From Anaerolinea thermophila (lineage in GTDB: Bacteria; Chloroflexota; Anaerolineae; Anaerolineales; Anaerolineaceae): a stretch of 64,000 nt of DNA. Below are positions 27,674-37,514 of this stretch, in pieces; position 1 is the first letter of the stretch, and every line of letters starts with the position of its first letter. Both the position numbers and the translations under genes were made by a program. The notes beneath the pieces were generated by a model. That model saw only the letters and a list, made by a program, of their open reading frames with translations, was not told the origin of the DNA and searched no databases. The DNA lies in NCBI RefSeq assembly GCF_020723905.1, contig NZ_DYHZ01000004.1, forward strand, positions 115,099 through 179,098, written 5' to 3'.

Positions 27674-28234
27674 TTACCACAGCCACTCGATGGTCAGCGG
27701 CGCGTGGAGAAACGCCTCCCGCGCCGCTTTGCCCTTCTCAGAGACGAACAGCGCCATGCGCACCATCTCCACGTCCTCACTGCGCAGGGTACTGCCCAGC
27801 ACCGTCACCGCCTCGGGCGCCTGCGCCTCCCACCCGCAGGAAGCATAGAACGGAATCAGTTCCGGACGGCAAAAGAGCAAGCCCAGATCCACATCGGCGG
27901 TGCAGATGTGGCGCGTTGCCGCTTCCACCACCCGGCGGGCAAACCCCTCCCTCCGATAGGGAGGAAAGGTCATCACCGCGCCCAGCCCGTAAATCTGATA
28001 CACCTCATCGTCCAGCCCGAAGGTCAGGCGCACCAGTTCGCAGTGGCTGATGAGATTCTCCCCCTCCACGATGCTGAAGTGCAGAACTTCATATCCCGGC
28101 GGATACCAGTCCGCGTCAAAACGATGCTCGCCCTGAAAGGCGCTCGCCCAGAACATGCGCTTGAAACTGAGCGCCTGCCAGTGCAGGGCAGGCGGCAGGT
28201 CTTCCTGCGAATGGATCACCAGATGCGGCGTCAT
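27674..28234 (-). CDS. GNAT family N-acetyltransferase
   Basis: The 186-residue protein has the acetyl-CoA binding core of GNAT enzymes: a strand with YGLGAVMTFPPYR, then RREGFARRVVEAA, then LLFCRPELIPFYASCGW. It should transfer an acetyl group to an amine; the substrate cannot be told. The ATG at 28234 follows GGGAGG by 6 bases and overlaps the stop of a 20-codon leader ORF (ATGA), so its translation may depend on that ORF. It converges with the protease gene. Confidence 0.87.
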   Translation of the reverse strand: MTPHLVIHSQEDLPPALHWQALSFKRMFWASAFQGEHRFDADWYPPGYEVLHFSIVEGENLISHCELVRLTFGLDDEVYQIYGLGAVMTFPPYRREGFARRVVEAATRHICTADVDLGLLFCRPELIPFYASCGWEAQAPEAVTVLGSTLRSEDVEMVRMALFVSEKGKAAREAFLHAPLTIEWLW

Positions 28235-28293
28235 GCTCGCCCTCCCTGCCGTGTACAGCCACCCGGCATGACCATCACAGCACAGCCTCTCAT
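28231..28293 (-). CDS. 20-codon leader ORF coupled to the acetyltransferase
   Basis: This short ORF encodes 20 residues beginning MRGCAVMVMPGG. It has its own good ribosome site (GGGAGGG, 4 bases before the ATG), lies about 30 bases after a TATAAT, and its TGA overlaps the acetyltransferase ATG. The arrangement suggests a translated leader that controls or couples the downstream gene. The peptide has two Cys but no regulatory codon run. No family is recognised. Confidence 0.5.
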   Translation of the reverse strand: MRGCAVMVMPGGCTRQGGRA

Positions 28294-28324
28294 CTTGCCC
28301 TCCCGGAGAAAATCGCCTGTTTTC

Positions 28325-28330
28325 ATTATA
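28325..28330 (-). promoter_or_regulatory. -10 box upstream of the leader ORF/acetyltransferase
   Basis: TATAAT read on the minus strand. The -35 is weak. The predicted transcript start leaves about 25-30 bases before the leader ORF and about 85 before the acetyltransferase. Confidence 0.55.
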
Positions 28331-28391
28331 GAGAGATTTGCCCCCTGCAGAGCAGAGAATTTCTCCGCCGCACGCCTGCCGGCAGTCCGCC

Positions 28392-29156
28392 TTACCCGCG
28401 AATGAAGTAAATTACCGAGACCACCACCCCGATCGAAACCACCAGCCAGCGCAGCACGATGGGCTTGACCCGCCCGGCGAGTTTGCCGCCCAGCACGCCG
28501 CCCAGCAGCGCGCCCACCGCCATCACCAGCGCCGCGCTCCACAGCACCTTGCCAGAGAAAAGGAAGAACAACGCCGCCGCCAGATTGGTAGCAAACGAAA
28601 TGCCCTGCTTGAGCGCATTCAGACGGGTGAGCGAATCCTCCAGCACCAGCCCCAGCACCGCCAGCACAATCACGCTGAGACCGGCACCAAAATACCCGCC
28701 GTACACCGAAGCCAGCAGCACCGGAATTACCGCCAGCGCTTCGGGCGTGCGGGCGTCTTTCGCCATGCGCGCCGGAGAGAACACCCGCTTCCGAATCTCA
28801 TCCTGCGCCGCCAGCAGGAGCGAGGCGAACAAAATCAGGTACGGCACCAGCGAGCGGAACAGGCGTTCCCCGCTGAGCAAAAGCAGTAACCCCCCCGCCA
28901 GCCCTCCGATGAGCGCGGCGGGCAACAGCGTCCGCGTGCGCTGCGCCTGCCCCTGCAAATCCCTGCGCTGTGCCCATGTACCTCCCAGATACCCCGGCAG
29001 GAGAGCAACCGTGTTGGTCACATTGGCAACCACCGCCGGAACGCCTACCGCGGTAAGCGCCGGAAAGGTGATCAGCGTGCCGCCGCCCGCCAGCGCATTC
29101 ACCGCCCCCGCGGCAACCGCCGCCAGTCCGATCCAGAGGTATCCCGTCCACTCCAT
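28392..29156 (-). CDS. TauE/SafE family permease
   Basis: The 254-residue protein has about eight membrane segments and the family hallmark near its start ([19 protein letters not shown]), repeated in weaker form in the second half ([17 protein letters not shown]). The family exports or imports sulfite, sulfoacetate, taurine and other small anions; the substrate here is unknown. Two starts fit: the ATG at 29156, about 11 bases from AAAGGA, and one at 29165, only 2 bases from it. The spacing favours 29156. TATGAT near 29200 may be its -10. Confidence 0.87.
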   Translation of the reverse strand: MEWTGYLWIGLAAVAAGAVNALAGGGTLITFPALTAVGVPAVVANVTNTVALLPGYLGGTWAQRRDLQGQAQRTRTLLPAALIGGLAGGLLLLLSGERLFRSLVPYLILFASLLLAAQDEIRKRVFSPARMAKDARTPEALAVIPVLLASVYGGYFGAGLSVIVLAVLGLVLEDSLTRLNALKQGISFATNLAAALFFLFSGKVLWSAALVMAVGALLGGVLGGKLAGRVKPIVLRWLVVSIGVVVSVIYFIRG

Positions 29157-29336
29157 GACTGCCATGTTCCTTTCGATGAGAAGATTGCAACGGCGCAATC
29201 ATATCACAATCTGCTCGCGCCGGTTGAACCTGAGCCTGTGCCGTAGCGGGCGCAGATTTCTATCCGGTTTTTTCCCTGAAAACCAGGAGAGCATGCGTTC
29301 TTTTTCCTTCAGGCGCGATTCCCGTAAAAAGACGGG

Positions 29337-29342
29337 TATAAT
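29337..29342 (+). promoter_or_regulatory. -10 box upstream of the GH36-like gene
   Basis: TATAAT, giving a leader of about 37-40 bases that contains an AGAGGGA ribosome site. No clear -35. Confidence 0.55.
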
Positions 29343-29385
29343 TGCCCCGTTCATCTTACACACTGGAAAGAGAAGAGGGAGCACC

Positions 29386-31284
29386 ATGCTGTTTTTCAAC
29401 CCACGCTTTAACTTTGGAGAACTCAAATTTGCCTGCGACACCGCCGATATGCTGTTCAAAGTGTCGCACCTCAGCCAGGAAGAGCGCACCTTTACGTTCC
29501 TCAGCCCGGAACTGGAGATCAACGGAGAAAAGCGTGGACGTTTCGCTTTTCGTTCCGAAGGCGGACAGAGGACGCTCCCCAAAGGCTGGAATGAATTCGC
29601 CCTCCTGTTCATCTCCGCGGGCGAACCCGATATTTACCTGCGCCTCACCCTGCGCAGTTACTTCAAGTCCCCCATCCTGCGCATGAAAATGCGCTTCACC
29701 GCCTCCGCCCCCTGCCGGTTGACCCGATCGCAGGGCAAAGATGCGTTGACCTACTTCGGCGTGCAGATTCCCGAAGAGGGCATCGCCTCGCTGAACGAAG
29801 TGAGCCTCAGCCACTTCAACCCTCTGGCACGCCTCTATCAGCCCCATCTGGAGATGTTCGACCCCGCTGACGTGTTCGACGGGCAGACCTTCGCCGGTCC
29901 GCTGATGATTCTGGAAGGCGAAGAACGCGCCCTGCTGGTAGGCTACGAACACGGCGGCGATGCCCCGCAGTCCTTCCTGCGTTTTGTCCTGGAAGACACA
30001 CCGGAACGCTCGGCGCTGTTCCTCAATGCTGTGGCGGGCAACTATCTGGACGGGCAGGAACTCGGTCCCGAACAGGCATTTGAAACCCCCTGGTTTGAGA
30101 TAGGCGTCCTCCCCGGTGGGCTGACGGAGATGCTCCCGCGCTACCGCCGCTTCGTCATGAACGAAATCTGCCCCCACGCCGCCAGCCGCGAACTCCTGCT
30201 CACCTTCAGCGCCCCAGACGAGCCGCTTCCCGTGGATCGCCTTCTTCAGGAAGCCGAAGCCGCCCACCGCCTCGGTCTGGACGTGTTCATCGTGGACGCC
30301 GCGCGCCTGCCCGAAGACCTGCAAACCCTCCGCGCCAGGCTGGATGAATACGGCATGCGTCTGGGCGTGCGTCTGAACCCGCAAACACTGCCCGCCAGCC
30401 CCGAATGGCGCATGACGCAGGCGGGCGAAGCCCTCCCCGCAGTCGAAGGCAACCCTCCCCTGTGTCTGGTCTCGGCATATGCCGATCACCTCACCCGGAC
30501 CATGATGCGCATGCGCGAGGAACTGGGCGTCACCGTCTTCCAGTGGACGGGCGTGAGTTTCGATGCCGCGTGCGACTCGCCCCTGCACCACCACGGAGAT
30601 GAATCTCACACCCCGCAGGAACGCGCCGACACCTACCGCTTCCGCCTCATCTCTGCCCTGCAGAATGTGGTCGGGCAGGTTTGCGAGCGGTACCCCGAGG
30701 TGATCGTGGATCTGGACGTGTCTGCACCCAGCCGCCCCATGGGGCTGGGCTTCCTCGCCGCCGGACGCTACTGCCTGAGCGACTCCAGCGCCTCACCGGC
30801 ACAGGCAAGCCGCCACGCCCTCAACTTTGATCCCTTCCTACCGGTCAGCCTTTTGCGCGCCCCCGTTCAGCCCACCGATGAGCAGTCTCTCGCCACCCTG
30901 GCGCTGGGCGGAAACGCCCTTCAGGGCAGTCTCAGCGCCCTCCCGGAGGAGACGCTGCGCCTCTGGGCAGACACGCTGACGCTCTACCGGCGCCTCCTCC
31001 CCGAGATCAGCGCCGCCTACCCACGCCGCCGCGGCTGGATCGGCTCCAGCCCTGAGGTGCATGAGAAAATCGCCGCCGACAAAGCCACAGGAGTGGTCTC
31101 CTTCTTCACCGTCACCGGCGGCACGTTTGTCCACCTCACCCAGCCCATGGATCTCTCCCAACTTGCGGAAGTGCGCGGCGCCGACGCCTGGGAGATGACC
31201 CATGACGGCAGGCTGAAACTCACCGTGAGGTTGCCCGACCACGGCGGGCGCGCTGTCTTCATCCTGCCTCGGCAGGAAGCCTGA
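29386..31284 (+). CDS. GH36-like (alpha-galactosidase-like) protein, active site degenerate
   Basis: The 632-residue protein follows the plan of GH36/melibiase proteins: an N-terminal beta domain, a central barrel from about residue 265, and a C-terminal beta domain. The segment with DLDVSAPSRPMGLG followed by CLSDSS sits where the family has its Cys, Gly-rich loop and acid/base SDN motif. The place of the nucleophile KxD motif instead reads VFQWTGVSFD, so normal hydrolase activity is doubtful. No signal peptide is seen. The ATG at 29386 follows AGAGGGA; longer in-frame readings run antisense through the permease gene and are rejected. A strong terminator follows. Confidence 0.6.
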   Translation: MLFFNPRFNFGELKFACDTADMLFKVSHLSQEERTFTFLSPELEINGEKRGRFAFRSEGGQRTLPKGWNEFALLFISAGEPDIYLRLTLRSYFKSPILRMKMRFTASAPCRLTRSQGKDALTYFGVQIPEEGIASLNEVSLSHFNPLARLYQPHLEMFDPADVFDGQTFAGPLMILEGEERALLVGYEHGGDAPQSFLRFVLEDTPERSALFLNAVAGNYLDGQELGPEQAFETPWFEIGVLPGGLTEMLPRYRRFVMNEICPHAASRELLLTFSAPDEPLPVDRLLQEAEAAHRLGLDVFIVDAARLPEDLQTLRARLDEYGMRLGVRLNPQTLPASPEWRMTQAGEALPAVEGNPPLCLVSAYADHLTRTMMRMREELGVTVFQWTGVSFDAACDSPLHHHGDESHTPQERADTYRFRLISALQNVVGQVCERYPEVIVDLDVSAPSRPMGLGFLAAGRYCLSDSSASPAQASRHALNFDPFLPVSLLRAPVQPTDEQSLATLALGGNALQGSLSALPEETLRLWADTLTLYRRLLPEISAAYPRRRGWIGSSPEVHEKIAADKATGVVSFFTVTGGTFVHLTQPMDLSQLAEVRGADAWEMTHDGRLKLTVRLPDHGGRAVFILPRQEA

Positions 31285-31302
31285 TTCAGCCAGACTCAAA
31301 TC

Positions 31303-31339
31303 AAAGGCTGTCTGCGGGTGACCGTCAGACAGCCTTTTT
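31303..31339 (+). terminator. Intrinsic terminator after the GH36-like gene
   Basis: A 12-bp perfect stem (31303-31314 with 31326-31337) with an 11-base loop that can pair further, ending in a T run (31335-31339). Confidence 0.93.
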
Positions 31340-31457
31340 ATGTGGTGCCATCCCCCGCAAAACCGCCCTTTCCCCGTAAAAAAAACTGGCTTCTTCTTTT
31401 TCCTCTTCCATTCTTCAGTTTTGTGCCATAATCATCCCTGAAAGCAGGAGGTGAATG

Positions 31458-32459
31458 ATGGAATATCGATTTTTAGGCAGAAGCGGGATGAAAGTCTCGG
31501 AACTGTGTCTGGGAGCGATGACCTTTGGACGCGAAACCCCGGAAGACGAGAGTTACGCCATTCTGGATCGCTTTGCAGAAGCGGGCGGCAACTTCATTGA
31601 CACCGCCAATGTGTACAGCCGCGGCATCTCCGAAGAAATCGTCGGCAGGTGGCTCAAAGGCAAACGCCGCGAAGACTGGGTGATTGCCACCAAAGTGCGT
31701 TTTCCCATGGGCGAAGGCGTCAACGAGGTGGGATTGAGCCGCAAACACATCCTCGCGGCAGTGGAAGACAGCCTGCGCCGTCTGCAAACCGACACCATTG
31801 ACCTGTATCAGGTGCACGCCTGGGACAGCGCCACCCCGCTGGAAGAAACCCTCTCCACCCTGAACCGGCTGGTAGAACAGGGCAAGGTGCGTTACATTGG
31901 TGCCAGCAACTACTCCGGCTGGCAACTACAAAAAGCCATTGACGTGAGCAAAATGCACAACTGGGAAGCCTTTGTCTCCCTGCAACCGCTCTACAACCTG
32001 CTGGACAGGGAACTGGAGTGGGAACTGGTGCCGGTATGCCGCAATGAAGGGCTTGCCATCCTGCCGTGGAGCCCTCTGCGCGGCGGCTGGCTGAGCGGGA
32101 AGTATCACCGCGGCATGGAAGCGCCCCCGCCCGGCTCGCGCGTGGACGAAGCCTCCCGCCAGCACTGGAGCGAAGCCTGGGAGAAATACAACACCGAACA
32201 CACCTGGCGCGTGCTCGATACCCTCTACGCCATCGCTCAACGGCTGGGCAGGCACCCCGCCCAGGTAGCCCTGCGCTGGCTTCTGCAAAAACCCGGCGTC
32301 ACCGCGCCCATCATCGGCGTGCGCTCGCTGGCACATCTGGAGACCAATCTGGGCGCAACCGGCTGGCAACTCAGCCCGGATGACATGGCAGAACTGGACG
32401 CTGTCAGCGCAAAAGACCTGCCCTACCCTTACTGGGTGAGCAACACCCCGCGGATGTAG
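31458..32459 (+). CDS. Aldo/keto reductase
   Basis: The 333-residue NADPH-dependent reductase has the family tetrad regions: Asp and Tyr in [12 protein letters not shown], Lys in ATKVRF, His in YQVHAWD. The C-terminal nucleotide site is [14 protein letters not shown]. It belongs to the YghZ/Tas-like branch reducing aldehydes or ketones; the substrate is unknown. Of two adjacent ATGs, the one at 31458 sits 6 bases after AGGAGG and is preferred over 31455 (3 bases). CATAAT near 31427-31432 may be the -10. It converges with the P-type ATPase gene. Confidence 0.93.
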   Translation: MEYRFLGRSGMKVSELCLGAMTFGRETPEDESYAILDRFAEAGGNFIDTANVYSRGISEEIVGRWLKGKRREDWVIATKVRFPMGEGVNEVGLSRKHILAAVEDSLRRLQTDTIDLYQVHAWDSATPLEETLSTLNRLVEQGKVRYIGASNYSGWQLQKAIDVSKMHNWEAFVSLQPLYNLLDRELEWELVPVCRNEGLAILPWSPLRGGWLSGKYHRGMEAPPPGSRVDEASRQHWSEAWEKYNTEHTWRVLDTLYAIAQRLGRHPAQVALRWLLQKPGVTAPIIGVRSLAHLETNLGATGWQLSPDDMAELDAVSAKDLPYPYWVSNTPRM

Positions 32460-32546
32460 TCCACCCGCCAGATGCCCGCGCCCGGCGAGGAAATTTGCAC
32501 AGCCAGACAGGCTGATCTTCCCCTGCCGGGTGGGCATCAGACAGAC

Positions 32547-32577
32547 AAAACGCGGCGGCACGAGAAGGTGCCACCGC
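32547..32577 (-). terminator. Terminator of the P-type ATPase gene
   Basis: On the minus strand a stem of 4 plus 5 pairs (32552-32561 with 32568-32577, one mismatch) is followed by GTTTTG. It lies between convergent genes and may also slow read-through from the reductase side. Confidence 0.6.
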
Positions 32578-32595
32578 ACATCATTCATCCCGCTC

Positions 32596-35421
32596 TCAGG
32601 CGCTCTTCCTGCGCCGAAACGGCGTAAAAAACACCTTGGTCGCCTCGGCAACCACCGAGGGTATCAGAATAAGCGGCAGAATGTTTACCCACTGCGCCCA
32701 GCCCAGCGGTGCGGTCTCGAAAATCCCGTTCAGGAACGGCACATACACCACCCCCAGAATCAGCGCCAGCGAGAACAGCACGGCAAGGTTCATCCAGCGA
32801 TTACTGAACACCCCCACCTTCAACAGAGGGTAGTACTCAGAGCGCGCCGTGTACGCCCTCAGCAGTTCGCTCACGCTCAGCGTCACGAACGCCATCGTCC
32901 CGGCGTAATGGACGTGCCGCGGGTCAGTGGAGCCGATCCAGAACGCCAGCAGGGTCGCCGCAGTGATGGCAACCGTCTGGAAGACAATTCCTCGAATCAT
33001 AAACCCATTGATGATCGGCTCTCTGGGCGGACGCGGCGGCTGGTGCATGATGTCCGGATCACCCTTTTCGGTGCCCAGCGCCAGCGCCGGCGCGCCATCG
33101 GTGACCAGATTGAGCCACAGCAACTGCAGGGCCGTCAGCGGCGAGCGCCCCATGAACAGCGTCGAAAGGAAGATGATGGCAATCTCCGCCAGATTGCAGG
33201 ACAGCAGGTAGTACACAAACTTGCGGATGTTGCTGTAGATGATGCGCCCCTGCTCGATGGCAGCCACAATGCTGGCGTAGTTATCATCCAGAAGCACCAT
33301 GTCGGCGGTCTCTTTGGCAACATCGGTGCCGGTGATGCCCATGGACACGCCGATATCGGCACGCTTGATGGCGGGCGCATCGTTGACCCCGTCGCCGGTC
33401 ATGGCAACCACCTCGCCGTTGGCGCGCAGTGCATCCACAATGCGCATCTTATGCTCCGGCGAGACGCGCGCGAACACATCGGTGCGCTCCACCTCGCGGA
33501 TCAGCGTGGCGTCGTCCATCTCGTTCAACTGCGCCCCCGTCAGCACCCCATGTCCCGGACGGAGCAGGTGAATGCTCTCGGCAATGGCGCGGGCAGTGTT
33601 GGGATAATCGCCGGTGATCATGATGGTGCGGATGCCCGCCGTGCGGGCTTTCTCCAGCGCAGGCTGAACTTCCGGACGCGCCGGGTCAATCATCCCGATC
33701 AGCCCGACAAACACCAGGTCTTTTTCCAGTTCCTCGCTCTCAATTTCCTCCGGCAGAACCGGCACCAGCCGGTACGCCAGCCCCAGCACGCGCAGAGCGT
33801 CCTGCGTCATGGCATCGTTGGCGGCAAGGATTTGCGCCCGCATGGCATCGTCCAGCGGCGCGGGAGTATCATCCCGGCGCTGAATGTGCGTACACAGGTT
33901 TAGCACGATATCCGGCGCGCCCTTAACGGCAATGACGTACCAGTGGCGTTTCTCCCGGTTGTAAATGGGCGAACTGTCCTCCGGGATGACTTCTTCTATT
34001 TCGTGGATGGTCACCATGCGCTTGCGGGTCGAATCAAAGGGCACTTCCTGCTCGCGGGGATAGACATGCGCCAGATCCTGCTGCAAAATGCCTGCCTTGG
34101 CGGCGGCTACCAGCAAAGCCCCCTCGGTGGGATCGCCGATGATGCGGTAGGCAAATTTGCCGTTCTCGCCAATTTGCTCCAGCATGGCATCGTTGTTGAG
34201 TACGCCCACCCACAGCGCCGTGGTCACCGCGGGGTAGTCTTTCAAATCCACCCGCTCCCCGTTCAGCAGGAACTCCCCTTCAGGGTGATAGCCCCGACCG
34301 GTAATCTCGAAGGTATGACCGTCCACCCACAGGCGCGTGGCGGTCATGGCATTCTGCGTCAGCGTGCCGGTCTTGTCCGAGCAAATCACCGTGGCGGAAC
34401 CCAGCGTCTCCACCGAAGCCAGTTTGCGGATGAGCGCATGGCGGCGCACCATCTCGCGCATCCCCAGCGCCAGGCTGATGGTGACAATGGCGGGCAAGCC
34501 CTCCGGTACCGCGGCAATTGCCAGACTGACGGCAATCATGAACAGATCCACCACCTGTTGAATCTGGAAGCCATCCGTTCCCAGTATGCGCACCAGCCCG
34601 ACGATGAACACCAGCGCGCACACCGCCAGCGCCCCCCAGCCCAGCGTCCTGCCCAGTTCATCCAGACGGCGCTGAAGCGGCGTCTGCTCTTCTTCCATGC
34701 TCTGAAGCATGTCGGCAATCATGCCCAACTGGGTGCGCATCCCGGTTGCCACCACCACCCCACGCCCGCGTCCGTAAGACACCACCGTCCCCATGTAGGC
34801 GGTGTTCTTGCGGTCTCCCAGGGGTGCGTCCTCTGCCATCAGCACGGCGGCGCTCTTCTGCACCGGCACCGATTCGCCTGTCAGCGCGGCTTCTTCAATG
34901 CGCAAATTGACCGCTTCCAGCAGGCGCACATCCGCAGGCACGTAGTTGCCCGCTTCCAGAAAGACGATATCGCCCGGCACCAGTTCCCGCGCCGGAACCG
35001 CCACGCGTTTGCCGTCGCGCAGCACCTGCGCCTCCGGCGCCGCCATCTTCTTCAACGCCGCCAGGGCTTCCTGCGCGCGGCTTTCCTGCACCACCCCCAG
35101 CACCGCATTCAGCACCACAATGGTGAGAATGGCTCCGGCTTCCACCCATTCCCCCAGCACTGCCGAGATACCCGCCGCCACAATCAGCAGAATCACCACA
35201 AAATTGTTCAACTGCCCCATCAGCAGTTGCAGAAAGGTTGGGCGGGGCTTTTCCGCCAGTTCATTTGCGCCGTACTGCGCCAGTCGCCGCGTGGCTTCCT
35301 CACTGCTCAAACCGGTCTGTTCGGCAGTGCGGAGTTTTTGCAGGGTTTCGTAAGGGGAGAGCGCATGCCAGACAAAAGCAATCTCATCCGGCACGATTGA
35401 ACGATAGGATGGTGTTGCCAT
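32596..35421 (-). CDS. P2-type cation-transporting ATPase (Ca2+-like)
   Basis: The 941-residue pump has an N-terminal cation ATPase domain, the TGES actuator motif, PEGL in the fourth membrane helix, the phosphorylation site D349 (DKTGTLTQN), the hinge motif [11 protein letters not shown], and a sixth-helix [13 protein letters not shown] like that of SERCA-type calcium pumps. It should export Ca2+ or a similar divalent cation. Length and ten-helix layout are normal. The ATG follows CAGGAGA by 6 bases. TATAAT at 35485-35480 gives a leader of about 50 bases. It lies directly after the chemosensory cluster on the same strand but has its own promoter. Confidence 0.95.
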   Translation of the reverse strand: MATPSYRSIVPDEIAFVWHALSPYETLQKLRTAEQTGLSSEEATRRLAQYGANELAEKPRPTFLQLLMGQLNNFVVILLIVAAGISAVLGEWVEAGAILTIVVLNAVLGVVQESRAQEALAALKKMAAPEAQVLRDGKRVAVPARELVPGDIVFLEAGNYVPADVRLLEAVNLRIEEAALTGESVPVQKSAAVLMAEDAPLGDRKNTAYMGTVVSYGRGRGVVVATGMRTQLGMIADMLQSMEEEQTPLQRRLDELGRTLGWGALAVCALVFIVGLVRILGTDGFQIQQVVDLFMIAVSLAIAAVPEGLPAIVTISLALGMREMVRRHALIRKLASVETLGSATVICSDKTGTLTQNAMTATRLWVDGHTFEITGRGYHPEGEFLLNGERVDLKDYPAVTTALWVGVLNNDAMLEQIGENGKFAYRIIGDPTEGALLVAAAKAGILQQDLAHVYPREQEVPFDSTRKRMVTIHEIEEVIPEDSSPIYNREKRHWYVIAVKGAPDIVLNLCTHIQRRDDTPAPLDDAMRAQILAANDAMTQDALRVLGLAYRLVPVLPEEIESEELEKDLVFVGLIGMIDPARPEVQPALEKARTAGIRTIMITGDYPNTARAIAESIHLLRPGHGVLTGAQLNEMDDATLIREVERTDVFARVSPEHKMRIVDALRANGEVVAMTGDGVNDAPAIKRADIGVSMGITGTDVAKETADMVLLDDNYASIVAAIEQGRIIYSNIRKFVYYLLSCNLAEIAIIFLSTLFMGRSPLTALQLLWLNLVTDGAPALALGTEKGDPDIMHQPPRPPREPIINGFMIRGIVFQTVAITAATLLAFWIGSTDPRHVHYAGTMAFVTLSVSELLRAYTARSEYYPLLKVGVFSNRWMNLAVLFSLALILGVVYVPFLNGIFETAPLGWAQWVNILPLILIPSVVAEATKVFFTPFRRRKSA

Positions 35422-35449
35422 GAAGGTCTCCTGTTAGCAGTCATCGTGC

Positions 35450-35485
35450 CTGTCTGTTTTTATCCAGACAGCGCTGAAAATTATA
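35450..35485 (-). promoter_or_regulatory. P-type ATPase promoter and 5' leader hairpin
   Basis: TATAAT (35485 to 35480, minus strand) is followed, within the predicted leader, by a 7-bp hairpin (35450-35456 with 35465-35471). There is no T run, so the hairpin is not an obvious terminator; its role is unknown. Confidence 0.5.
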
Positions 35486-35512
35486 ACCCCAAAGCGGGAT
35501 TTTCTTTGCGCT

Positions 35513-36136
35513 TTAAAGAGCGTTCAGCGCCCGGCGGGCAATGCCCCGCAATTCATCGAAAGGAAGCAGCAGGAAAACCAGGATGTGAATCTGGAAGATC
35601 ATATCGCCCACCTTCAGGGCGCTCTTCATGGCAATCGCGTAGATATTGGGATCTGCCGGGCTGATGAGATTTTCGGCAATGGCGCGCCCGCGCAGGTTGT
35701 AGTACATCCGCGGCAGGGCGAAGTGCATGCGCCTGCCGGTCTGTTTGCCCAGCATGGCAACGCAGGAATTGAGAATGACGTTGCCCACCTCATACAGGAT
35801 AGACTGCTCATTTAAATCTTGAGACGCTCCGTTAAAAACTTCCCCGCCCAGCAGTTCCACCAGTTGCGCGCAGGACTGGTAGTCCATCATCATCATCGAG
35901 GTGCCCACCAGCCCCCCGCTGAAGCGCTGTTCCACCGCCGAACCGATGACCCCCATTTCTTTTTCCAGAAAATCAAAAATGCCCTGCCGGTCGAGAACCG
36001 CCACCTGCGCCAGTTCCATGAGAATGTGCCGGTTCACAATCCCCGAGAGCGTACCGGCGGCGCGCCCGCTGGCAATGTTCATCATCTCCCGCAGCACATC
36101 CAGTTCTTCAGGTGAAAGCAGTTCAGCGTCCTGCAT
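35513..36136 (-). CDS. cheC: CheC-family phosphatase (second copy)
   Basis: The 207-residue protein has two helices with the ExxN signature of CheC/CheX/FliY phosphatases: E17/N20 (REMMNIASGRAAGTLS) and E116/N119 (YEVGNVILNSC). These proteins dephosphorylate CheY-P. It is the last gene of the chemosensory cluster, 20 bases after a CheY-like regulator, its likely substrate. The start at 36136 has GGCGGAG just upstream; longer readings overlap the regulator gene. It is a diverged paralogue of the gene at 43816-44427. Confidence 0.86.
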   Translation of the reverse strand: MQDAELLSPEELDVLREMMNIASGRAAGTLSGIVNRHILMELAQVAVLDRQGIFDFLEKEMGVIGSAVEQRFSGGLVGTSMMMMDYQSCAQLVELLGGEVFNGASQDLNEQSILYEVGNVILNSCVAMLGKQTGRRMHFALPRMYYNLRGRAIAENLISPADPNIYAIAMKSALKVGDMIFQIHILVFLLLPFDELRGIARRALNAL

Positions 36137-36156
36137 CTCCGCCCCCGCCAGACGGC

Positions 36157-36519
36157 TCACTCCTGCACGAAAAGCGAACGCACCGCATTGACCAGCACCT
36201 CCGGCGAGACAGGCTTGTTCAGGAAGGCATCTGCTCCGGCATCCATCAGTTCTCTGCGGGTTTCGTCTTGAATATCGGCGGTGATGACGATGATTTTCAA
36301 TTCCGGCTGCATGGACTTCAAATGCCCGATGAGTTCCAGCCCTTCCATGCCCGGCATGAGCAGATCCATGGTCACCAGATCGGGCTGACAGGTGGGCAGT
36401 TGTTCCAGCGCATCCATGCCGCTGGAGGCTTCCCACACCTCATGCCCTTCTTTTTCCAGCATGCGCTTTACCAGAGTGCGCGCGTAAGATGAATCGTCCA
36501 CAATCAGAATTTTCGCCAT
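36157..36519 (-). CDS. Single-domain CheY-like response regulator
   Basis: The 120-residue receiver has the acidic pair D8-D9, phosphosite D52 (VTMDLLMPGM), T80 and K102 (NKP). There is no output domain, so it acts by binding a target, or as a phosphate sink. It sits beside a CheC phosphatase, repeating the CheY-CheC pair found at 43816-44789. Two starts are possible: ATG at 36519 with GGGAGGGAAGG upstream (chosen), or ATG at 36534 overlapping the previous stop. Confidence 0.93.
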   Translation of the reverse strand: MAKILIVDDSSYARTLVKRMLEKEGHEVWEASSGMDALEQLPTCQPDLVTMDLLMPGMEGLELIGHLKSMQPELKIIVITADIQDETRRELMDAGADAFLNKPVSPEVLVNAVRSLFVQE

Positions 36520-36530
36520 CCTTCCCTCCC

Positions 36531-37514
36531 TCATAACTGCGCGGATTCTGCCAGCATGTTCAAAAAGCGTTCGCCCAGATCGGGGTCAAACTGCGTTCCC
36601 AGGTTCTCACGGATGATCTGCATGGCTCGCTCGCGCGGCAAGCCCCTGCGGTAGGGACGGTCGCTGGTCATGGCGTCGTAGGCGTCCACCAGCGCCAGAA
36701 AGCGCCCCTCGATGGGAATCTCATCTCCCTTGAGACCAAAGGGATAGCCCCTGCCATCCCAGCGCTCATGGTGATAGAGAATGTAAGGCGCCGCCGGAGC
36801 CAGGTGACTCACGCCCTTGAGGATGCGCGCCCCCGACATGGGATGCCGTTTCATCACCTCCATCTCCTCATCGGTGAGGGGAGCGGGTTTGTTGAGAATG
36901 TGTTCCGGTACCACTATTTTACCAATATCGTGTAAAAGCGCGCCAATCTCCAGGATCATCTTGATTTCCGGCGACCAGCCCAGATAATCGGCAAACGCCA
37001 GCGCCAGCGTCCGCACCCGATCCACATGTCCGCTGGTGGTCACGTCGCGTTCCTCGATGGCGGACGCCAGCATGACCACCGTTTGCAGGTGGGCTTCGCG
37101 GGTGGAGAAGAGCGAAATTTGCTCGCGGCGGCGCAGGCGCGCCTCCACCGCGGTGAGCAGTTCCTCGGCGCTGAACGGCTTAAACAGGTAATCATCTGCC
37201 CCCAGACGGCGGGCGTTGGACGTGTCGTAGCGTTCCGTGCGCGCGCTCATAAAGATGAACGGCACCAGCATGCCCTCCTCCATCTGCCGCACCGCCTCCA
37301 GCAGTTCAAACCCGTCCATGTTCGGCATCATGATATCCGACAGAATTAAATCCGGATGAAACAGCCGGAAGGCTTACAGTCCTTCCCTGCCGTTGGTTGC
37401 CGTCATTACCTCATATCCGGCATCGCTCAAAATATCGCGCACCACCTCCAGCAGAGCCAGGTCATCTTCAACCAGCAGGATTTTCACCGGGCGTTCCGGG
37501 CTGATCTGACTCAT
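36531..37514 (-). pseudogene. Receiver-HD-GYP response regulator with in-frame stop
   Basis: From the ATG at 37514 (GGAGGTGAAC upstream) the frame encodes a receiver start (VKILLVEDD), then meets TAA at 37376-37374 after 46 codons, in a TNGREGL-stop-AFRLFHPDLI context. The same frame then continues with the phosphosite (LILSD), MMPNMDGF, the rest of the receiver, and a complete HD-GYP domain with HDIGK and HERWDGRGYP, to 36531. HD-GYP domains hydrolyse cyclic di-GMP. Restart at the ATG pair at 37331 would give a 266-residue product lacking the phosphosite. A point mutation, a sequencing error or read-through could explain it. The 5' end overlaps the cyclase gene by 47 bases. Confidence 0.85.

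Noticed and set aside
28459..29385. Upstream in-frame extension of the GH36-like gene
   Set aside because: The extension runs antisense through the TauE-like permease gene and is Ser/Arg-rich. A ribosome site and promoter support the start at 29386.
33943..35400. Long plus-strand frame across the P-type ATPase gene
   Set aside because: The product is His/Gln/Arg-rich with no domain. The opposite strand has every P-type ATPase motif.
37374..37376. Programmed read-through or selenocysteine at the TAA
   Set aside because: TAA is not a selenocysteine or pyrrolysine codon and no recoding element is seen. Mutation or sequence error is simpler.
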